Source: Pararobbsia silviterrae
Lineage (GTDB): Bacteria > Pseudomonadota > Gammaproteobacteria > Burkholderiales > Burkholderiaceae
NCBI RefSeq assembly: GCF_003628125.1
Contig: NZ_RBZU01000003.1
Coordinates: 186,001-250,000 of the forward strand
Length of the DNA stretch: 64,000 nucleotides
Direction of reading: 5' to 3'
A model generated the notes under the pieces. That model was not told the DNA's origin. It saw nothing but the letters and a program-made list of their open reading frames with translations, and did not search any database. Every line of letters begins with the position of its first letter. Position 1 is the stretch's first letter. Positions 59,438 through 64,000 of the stretch are shown here, in pieces. Both the position numbers and the translations under genes were made by a program.

Positions 59438-59933
59438 CGAACACCTTTCGCGCCCTTCGCACCTCGCCTTGCCGCCTGCTATCGCTCCCACGGTGGCCTC
59501 CGACATCGCTGATCGCATTCGGACACTCTATGGGCCTGTCACTCGTCGCGACAGTCGGCCGAATGGCCAACGTTAGGGGATCGTCTTCGAGGCGTGCGCT
59601 CAAGCGCGATCGTCAATCACACGCGATCACCATCGCGGCATTCCGTCATCGACGCGTGCGCGCCCGAAATTCCATCGGCAGCACCCGAACGACAACGCGG
59701 CAGAAGGCAGAAGGCAGAAGGCAGAAGGCAGAAGGCAGAAGGCAGAAGGCAGAAGGCAGAAGGCAGAAGGCAGAAGGCAGAAGGCAGAAGGCAGAAGGCT
59801 CCGTCCCTGGGATACGGCATGCAATCCGGATTCGCCTGGACTCACACGTATCACGCGCGTCCCGCGCGCCGATCCTGCATCGCGCGCCCCGCTCATCGAA
59901 CGCTCGACCGGATCCGAGCGCTCACGACCCGCG
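59438..59933. other. nrdR-fimT spacer
   Basis: About 496 bp with no recognisable gene. It holds the 14-copy heptamer array and otherwise unique sequence. The pilin cluster promoter should be here, but I cannot point to it. Confidence 0.5.
59701..59798. repeat. Heptamer microsatellite, 14 perfect copies of CAGAAGG
   Basis: Ninety-eight bases of uninterrupted CAGAAGG between nrdR and fimT. It shares the 7-bp period and CAG start of the CAGCGGG array at 475-544 but not its sequence. Frames across it are open by chance. Confidence 0.97.
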
Positions 59934-60434
59934 CTACGACACCCCGTTCTTATCCTGACGTTTGCGCGGCGGCCGTTGCGGCCCCGAGTTCCGGATTTCC
60001 TGAAGCAGATCCTGGAACTCCGCGACGTCTTCGAATCGGCGATAGACCGACGCGAAGCGGACATACGCGATCTTGTCGAGCCGGCGCAGCTCGTTCATGA
60101 CAAGCTCGCCGAGCTGACTGCTGCCGATTTCGCGCTCGCCCGACCCAAGCAACTGATACTCGATGCGGGCGACCGCATCGGCCACCGACTCGGCGCTGAC
60201 GGGGCGCTTGCGCAACGCAAGCTGCAAACTCGCCGCAAGCTTGGTGCGGTCGAACTCGACGCGGCTGCCGTCCTTCTTGACGACGACCGGCATCGCGAGT
60301 TCGACACGCTCATACGTCGTAAAGCGCTTGTCGCATTCCGGACAACGCCGACGACGGCGAATCGCCGCCCCGTCCTCCGAGACGCGCGAATCCACCACTT
60401 GCGTGTCTTCGTGTCGGCAGAACGGGCAGCGCAT
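59934..60434 (-). CDS. nrdR: Transcriptional repressor NrdR
   Basis: ATP/dATP-sensing repressor of ribonucleotide reductase genes. The 166-aa protein has an N-terminal zinc ribbon (CPFC...CPECDKRF, residues 3-41) and an ATP-cone ([16 protein letters not shown]). Its start lies 9 bp after the glyA stop, so glyA-nrdR is an operon. Confidence 0.96.
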   Translation of the reverse strand: MRCPFCRHEDTQVVDSRVSEDGAAIRRRRRCPECDKRFTTYERVELAMPVVVKKDGSRVEFDRTKLAASLQLALRKRPVSAESVADAVARIEYQLLGSGEREIGSSQLGELVMNELRRLDKIAYVRFASVYRRFEDVAEFQDLLQEIRNSGPQRPPRKRQDKNGVS

Positions 60435-60443
60435 CGCGACGCC

Positions 60444-61691
60444 TCAGCGGTAGACCGGAAAGCGGCGCGTGAGCTCGGCGACTTCCGCCTTCACGCGTTC
60501 GATCGTGGCCGCATCTTCGGGATGGTCGAGCACGTCCGCGATCAGATTGCCGACCTTCTCGGCTTCGGCGACACCGAAGCCGCGCGTCGTCATCGCCGGC
60601 GAACCCACGCGGATGCCGCTCGTGACGAACGGCTTCTCGGGGTCGTTCGGGATCGCATTCTTGTTGACCGTGATATGCGCCGCGCCGAGCGCCGCTTCAG
60701 CCGCCTTGCCCGTGATCTGCTTCGCGCGCAGATCGACGAGCATCACGTGGCTTTCCGTCTTGCCCGACACGATACGCAGACCGCGCTTGACGAGCGTCTC
60801 GCCGAGCACGCGCGCGTTCTCGATCACGCGCTGCTGATAAGCCTTGAACTCGGGCGACAGCGCTTCCTTGAACGCGACGGCCTTGCCCGCGATCACGTGC
60901 ATCAGCGGTCCGCCCTGGATACCCGGGAAGATCGCCGAGTTGATCGCCTTTTCGTGCTCGGCCTTCATGAGAATCACGCCGCCGCGCGGACCGCGCAGGC
61001 TCTTGTGTGTCGTCGTCGTCACGAAATCGGCGAACGGCACCGGGTTCGGGTAGACGCCGGCCGCGATAAGACCCGCATAGTGCGCCATATCGACCATCAC
61101 ATAGGCGCCGATCGACTTCGCGATCTTCGCGATACGCTCGAAGTCGATGCGCAGCGCGAACGCCGACGCGCCCGCGACGATCATCTTCGGCTTGTGCTCG
61201 TTCGCGAGACGCTCCATCTCGGCATAGTCGATGTCTTCGTCTTCATTGAGGCCGTAGCTCACGACGTTGAACCACTTGCCCGACATATTGACGGGCGAGC
61301 CGTGCGTCAGGTGACCGCCGTGCGCGAGGCTCATGCCCATGATCGTGTCGCCGGGCTTGAGCATCGCGAAGAACACGCCTTGGTTCGCCTGCGAGCCCGA
61401 GTTCGGCTGCACGTTCGCCGCTTCCGCGCCGAACAGTTGCTTCACGCGGTCGATCGCGAGTTGCTCGACGACGTCGACATATTCGCAGCCGCCGTAGTAA
61501 CGCTTGCCCGGATAGCCTTCGGCGTACTTGTTCGTGAGCTGCGAACCTTGCGCTTCGAGCACCGCGGGACTCGTGTAGTTTTCCGACGCGATGAGCTCGA
61601 TGTGCTCTTCTTGACGCGTGTTCTCGTTCTGAATCGCGACCCAGAGTTCGGGGTCGACGTTGGCGATCGTTTGCTTGGCTTTATCGAACAT
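60444..61691 (-). CDS. glyA: Serine hydroxymethyltransferase
   Basis: PLP enzyme that converts serine and tetrahydrofolate to glycine and methylene-THF, the main one-carbon source. 415 aa, with [33 protein letters not shown] and the PLP-lysine motif [15 protein letters not shown] (about residue 230). ATG 61691 fits the family; upstream open codons belong to the leader RNA. Preceded by a ~240-nt leader with a ZTP riboswitch. Confidence 0.97.
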   Translation of the reverse strand: MFDKAKQTIANVDPELWVAIQNENTRQEEHIELIASENYTSPAVLEAQGSQLTNKYAEGYPGKRYYGGCEYVDVVEQLAIDRVKQLFGAEAANVQPNSGSQANQGVFFAMLKPGDTIMGMSLAHGGHLTHGSPVNMSGKWFNVVSYGLNEDEDIDYAEMERLANEHKPKMIVAGASAFALRIDFERIAKIAKSIGAYVMVDMAHYAGLIAAGVYPNPVPFADFVTTTTHKSLRGPRGGVILMKAEHEKAINSAIFPGIQGGPLMHVIAGKAVAFKEALSPEFKAYQQRVIENARVLGETLVKRGLRIVSGKTESHVMLVDLRAKQITGKAAEAALGAAHITVNKNAIPNDPEKPFVTSGIRVGSPAMTTRGFGVAEAEKVGNLIADVLDHPEDAATIERVKAEVAELTRRFPVYR

Positions 61692-61835
61692 GACAATTCC
61701 GTGGACATAGAGGGTTCGGCCCGGCTCGCATGGGTTGCGAACGGCGCGAAGGCGGCGGCACGGTGGCGGGATGACCTTCGGACAGCCGCGCAAACCGGCG
61801 CAATATGCAACGCATCGCACACGCATCGAGTCATG

Positions 61836-61932
61836 GCTGCCCAGGCGAACGGCTGAAAACGCCTCTACGCTTCACGGTGGTGGCCCACCTCGGACTCCGG
61901 AAAGTCGCTATCGCCAGTTACGCAGAGGTTTG
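61836..61932 (-). ncRNA. ZTP (ZMP) riboswitch in the glyA leader
   Basis: The minus-strand leader carries the conserved parts of the ZTP riboswitch (pfl motif) in the right order: TAACTGGCG at the 5' end, then GAGGTGGGCCACCACCGTGA (P2/internal loop with GUGG and ACCACC), and the strongly conserved 3' half CCGTTCGCCTGGGCA. It senses the purine intermediates ZMP/ZTP, which build up when 10-formyl-THF is low, and normally turns on one-carbon genes such as glyA. The expression platform should lie between 61692 and 61836. Confidence 0.85.
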
Positions 61933-61938
61933 CGCGGT

Positions 61939-61967
61939 AGTGTATTGGATGGCGAGTGAATAGGCAA
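61939..61967 (-). promoter_or_regulatory. Sigma-70 promoter of glyA
   Basis: On the minus strand TTGCCT (61967-61962), a 17-bp spacer, then TACACT (61944-61939). A start site near 61932 would place the riboswitch at the very 5' end of the transcript. Confidence 0.65.
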
Positions 61968-62048
61968 TCGAGCGCCGCGCCGCATGGCCGTGCGGCACGG
62001 CGCTCGCCGCCGGACGGCCATGCGCGGCGACCCCGTCCGTGTTTTCGG

Positions 62049-62054
62049 TAGAAT
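62049..62054 (+). promoter_or_regulatory. Possible -10 box of the ybgC-tol operon
   Basis: TAGAAT ends 6 bp before the ybgC ATG; transcription would then start at or next to the start codon. Confidence 0.4.
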
Positions 62055-62060
62055 GCGCGC

Positions 62061-62522
62061 ATGAACCTGCCTGCAGAATCGAACGCCCGGCCCGAGGCAT
62101 TTGTCTGGCCTATTCGTGTTTACTTCGAAGACACCGACACGGGCGGCATCGTCTTCTACGCGAACTATCTGAAGTTTTTCGAGCGCGCGCGCACCGAATG
62201 GCTGCGCGCGTGCGGTATCGAGCAAAGCACGTTGAGCGTGACGAACGGCACGATGTTCGTTGTCCGGAGCACGGCGGTCGACTACCGCGCGCCCGCGCGG
62301 CTCGACGATGAGGTCGAGATCCGCAGCGTCGCGAGCCGCATCGGCCGCGCATCCGTCGATTTCGACCAGGAAGCCTGGTGCGCCGGCACGCTGCTCGCGA
62401 CGGGCACGATCCGCGTCGGCTGCGTCGATCGCGCGACGATGAAACCCGCCGCGCTGCCGGGCGGTGTGCTCGAAGCCCTGCAAACAGGGCCGGCTCGGAG
62501 CCGGGCCGATGCGCTCCGGTAA
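62061..62522 (+). CDS. ybgC: YbgC-type acyl-CoA thioesterase (tol-pal associated)
   Basis: Hot-dog-fold thioesterase encoded with the Tol-Pal system. 153 aa. The catalytic Asp is in RVYFEDTDTGGIVFYANYLK (about residues 19-38), followed by FFERARTEWLRACGI. Acts on acyl-CoA or acyl-ACP at the inner membrane. First gene of ybgC-tolQ-tolR-tolA; no ribosome binding site is visible before ATG 62061. Confidence 0.94.
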   Translation: MNLPAESNARPEAFVWPIRVYFEDTDTGGIVFYANYLKFFERARTEWLRACGIEQSTLSVTNGTMFVVRSTAVDYRAPARLDDEVEIRSVASRIGRASVDFDQEAWCAGTLLATGTIRVGCVDRATMKPAALPGGVLEALQTGPARSRADALR

Positions 62523-62630
62523 GACACTGCAATGAACGAATCGCATTCAAGCCGCACTAAGACGTGTCTTTTTTCATAAACACGTCGTCCAATTCTGGCT
62601 CCCGAACGTTGGAACCCCGGACAGACAGGC

Positions 62631-62675
62631 TCAGACCCCCGGCCGGCCATGCGCCGGCGGGCCCAGGATTTTTTT
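62631..62675 (+). terminator. Possible attenuator hairpin between ybgC and tolQ
   Basis: GC-rich stem (GCCGGC twice around CATGC) followed after about 10 bases by seven T. The T-run does not follow the stem directly, so it may be a weak terminator that lowers tolQ expression or a chance structure. Confidence 0.4.
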
Positions 62676-62737
62676 AGTATCGATGACGCCCAGACAGACA
62701 GCCCCCGGCGCAAACCGGTGAACACCTGCCAATCTTT

Positions 62738-63415
62738 ATGAACAACGCACAAGACCTGTCGATCATTTCCCTCGTGCTCAACGCGAGTCTGCTCGCGCAG
62801 GCCGTCATGGCCCTGCTCCTGCTGCTCTCGTTGCTCTCGTGGACGTTTATCTTCCGCAAGTGGTTCGCGATCCGCCGCGCGCGTTCGCAGACCGAATCGT
62901 TCGAACGCGATTTCTGGTCGGGCGGCGATCTCCAAGCGCTCTACCAAAGCGCGGCGAACAGCCGTCATTCGATCGGCGCGCTCGAACGGATTTTCGAATC
63001 GGGCATGCGCGAGTTCCTCAAGGCCAAGGAGAAGCGCCTCACGGACCCGGGCCTGCTCCTCGACGGCGCGCGCCGCGCCATGCGCGCAGCGTTCCAGCGC
63101 GAGCTCGACGTGCTTGAAAGCAATCTCGCGTTCCTCGCGTCGGTCGGCTCCGTGAGCCCTTATATCGGCCTGTTCGGCACGGTCTGGGGGATCATGAACG
63201 CGTTCACGGGACTCTCGAACGTCCAGCAAGCGACGCTCGCGAGCGTCGCCCCCGGCATCGCCGAAGCGCTGACCGCGACCGCGATCGGTCTGTTCGCCGC
63301 GATTCCGGCCGTCGTCGCCTACAACCGGTACTCGCACGACATCGACCGCCTCGCGAACCGCTTCGAGACGTTCGTCGAAGAGTTCTCGAACATCCTGCAA
63401 CGACAATCCCACTAG
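62738..63415 (+). CDS. tolQ: TolQ, Tol-Pal proton channel subunit
   Basis: Inner membrane MotA/TolQ/ExbB proton channel protein, 225 aa, that with TolR uses the proton motive force to drive TolA during cell constriction. Three membrane segments: AVMALLLLLSLLSWTFIFRK, then LASVGSVSPYIGLFGTVWGI and ALTATAIGLFAAIPAVVAYN. ATG 62738. Confidence 0.96.
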   Translation: MNNAQDLSIISLVLNASLLAQAVMALLLLLSLLSWTFIFRKWFAIRRARSQTESFERDFWSGGDLQALYQSAANSRHSIGALERIFESGMREFLKAKEKRLTDPGLLLDGARRAMRAAFQRELDVLESNLAFLASVGSVSPYIGLFGTVWGIMNAFTGLSNVQQATLASVAPGIAEALTATAIGLFAAIPAVVAYNRYSHDIDRLANRFETFVEEFSNILQRQSH

Positions 63416-63425
63416 GAGCGCGGCC

Positions 63426-63869
63426 ATGGCAGGAGGCATCCAGCAAGGCATGCGCGCGGGCCGGCGTCGCCGCGCGATGGCCGACATCAACGTCGTGCCG
63501 TATATCGACGTCATGCTCGTGCTGCTCGTGATCTTCATGGTCACGGCGCCGCTCGTCGCGCCGTCGGTCATCAATCTGCCGAGCGTCGGCGGCAGCGCCC
63601 AGCAGCAGCAGATTCCGCCGCTCGTCGTCAGCATCAAGGCCAACGGCAGCGTATCGGTGCGCTACAAGGACGAAAACGGTTCGCACGAACAGCAAATGTC
63701 GCAGGCCGATCTGAAGAACTTCGTCGCGCAGCGCGCCCCGTCCAATCCGGATCAGCCTGTCGTGATCGCGGCCGACAAGACCGTCCAGTACGACACGGTC
63801 ATGAACGTCATGTCCGATCTCAAGAGTCTGGGGATCAAGCGCGTGGGCCTGCTCGTCAAGTCGAAATGA
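63426..63869 (+). CDS. tolR: TolR, Tol-Pal accessory subunit
   Basis: ExbD/TolR protein of 147 aa. One membrane helix near the N-terminus carries the proton-relay Asp (INVVPYIDVMLVLLVIFMVT). The periplasmic part ends VMSDLKSLGIKRVGLLVKSK. Starts 10 bp after tolQ and overlaps tolA by 4 bp. Confidence 0.96.
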   Translation: MAGGIQQGMRAGRRRRAMADINVVPYIDVMLVLLVIFMVTAPLVAPSVINLPSVGGSAQQQQIPPLVVSIKANGSVSVRYKDENGSHEQQMSQADLKNFVAQRAPSNPDQPVVIAADKTVQYDTVMNVMSDLKSLGIKRVGLLVKSK

Positions 63870-64000
63870 TGAAGCGCGCAGCATACCGACCGATCCGGCC
63901 GCCGCGCGAGCGCGGTACGACGCGAGCCTTCGTGCTCGCGATCGTCATGCACGCGCTGCTCGTGGCGTTCCTGTACTTCGGCATCCATTGGAAAAACAGC
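63866..64000 (+). CDS. tolA: TolA, partial (N-terminus only)
   Basis: The first 45 codons of TolA: a basic N-terminus (MMKRAAYRPIRPPRERGTTR) and a membrane anchor (AFVLAIVMHALLVAFLYFGI) followed by HWKNS. The rest lies outside the window. ATG 63866 overlaps the tolR stop (ATGA); a second ATG follows at once at 63869. Confidence 0.9.
   Translation, partial: MMKRAAYRPIRPPRERGTTRAFVLAIVMHALLVAFLYFGIHWKNS

Noticed and set aside
61700-61935. Glycine or SAH riboswitch in the glyA leader
   Set aside because: The conserved cores of those classes are absent, while the ZTP core CCGTTCGCCTGGGCA is present.

Overview
The window is GC-rich bacterial chromosome, coded densely on both strands. Its gene content and order (rpoD-dnaG-yqeY-rpsU, xseB-ispA-dxs, DUF2782-thrB-BPSS1780 membrane protein, glyA-nrdR, ybgC-tolQ-tolR-tolA) point to a betaproteobacterium of the Burkholderiaceae, near Burkholderia, Paraburkholderia or Robbsia. 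That placement rests on recognised protein families and remembered gene order, not on a search. I see no phage, transposase, integrase, plasmid origin or CRISPR array.

Layout: 1-600 is gene-free and carries heptamer repeats. Then come tRNA-Ile2(CAU), rpoD, dnaG, yqeY, rpsU and a BaiN-type flavoprotein (all -). An orphan gene of unknown function behind a 16-copy hexamer array and tsaD are on +. The isoprenoid operon xseB-ispA-dxs (-) is divergent from a Rieske oxygenase and a sulfurtransferase (+). Next are ndh and polA (-), a LOG-family protein (+), amn (-), a thrB cluster (+), uvrD (-), valS and galU (+), tusA-like and ltaE (-), a LysR regulator (+), then alaS, ldhA and ggt (-). glnS, pirin and cnoX follow (+), then tcdA (-), pdxH, cfa and a DUF72 protein (+), msrA (-), a flavin reductase and gcdH (+), and a 1-Cys peroxiredoxin (-). 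DUF883, holin-like and DUF3318 genes (+) form an inner-membrane stress cluster. A type IV minor pilin cluster (fimT-pilV-pilW-pilX-pilE-like) and glyA-nrdR are on -, and ybgC-tolQ-tolR-tolA runs off the right end (+).

Most genes are housekeeping: transcription and replication (rpoD, dnaG, polA, uvrD, nrdR), translation (valS, alaS, glnS, rpsU, tsaD, tcdA, tRNA-Ile2), cofactors and isoprenoids (dxs, ispA, pdxH), redox repair (msrA, peroxiredoxin, cnoX), and envelope (galU, cfa, tol, pilins). The 5' leader of glyA carries a well-conserved ZTP (ZMP) riboswitch, tying one-carbon metabolism to purine intermediate levels.

The most unusual signal is a set of short tandem arrays with different units (4, 6, 7, 10, 12, 13, 14 and 15 bp), many degenerate. 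They sit in intergenic gaps and repeatedly end at, or include, a gene's stop codon. The clearest is eleven head-to-tail 13-mers that exactly fill the gap between two convergent stop codons (25695-25837). Related low-complexity expansions appear inside coding regions (Ggt, TcdA, Ndh, pilin). Together they suggest a genome with persistent repeat birth and decay at gene ends. The pilin cluster is most affected and may be drifting towards pseudogenes.
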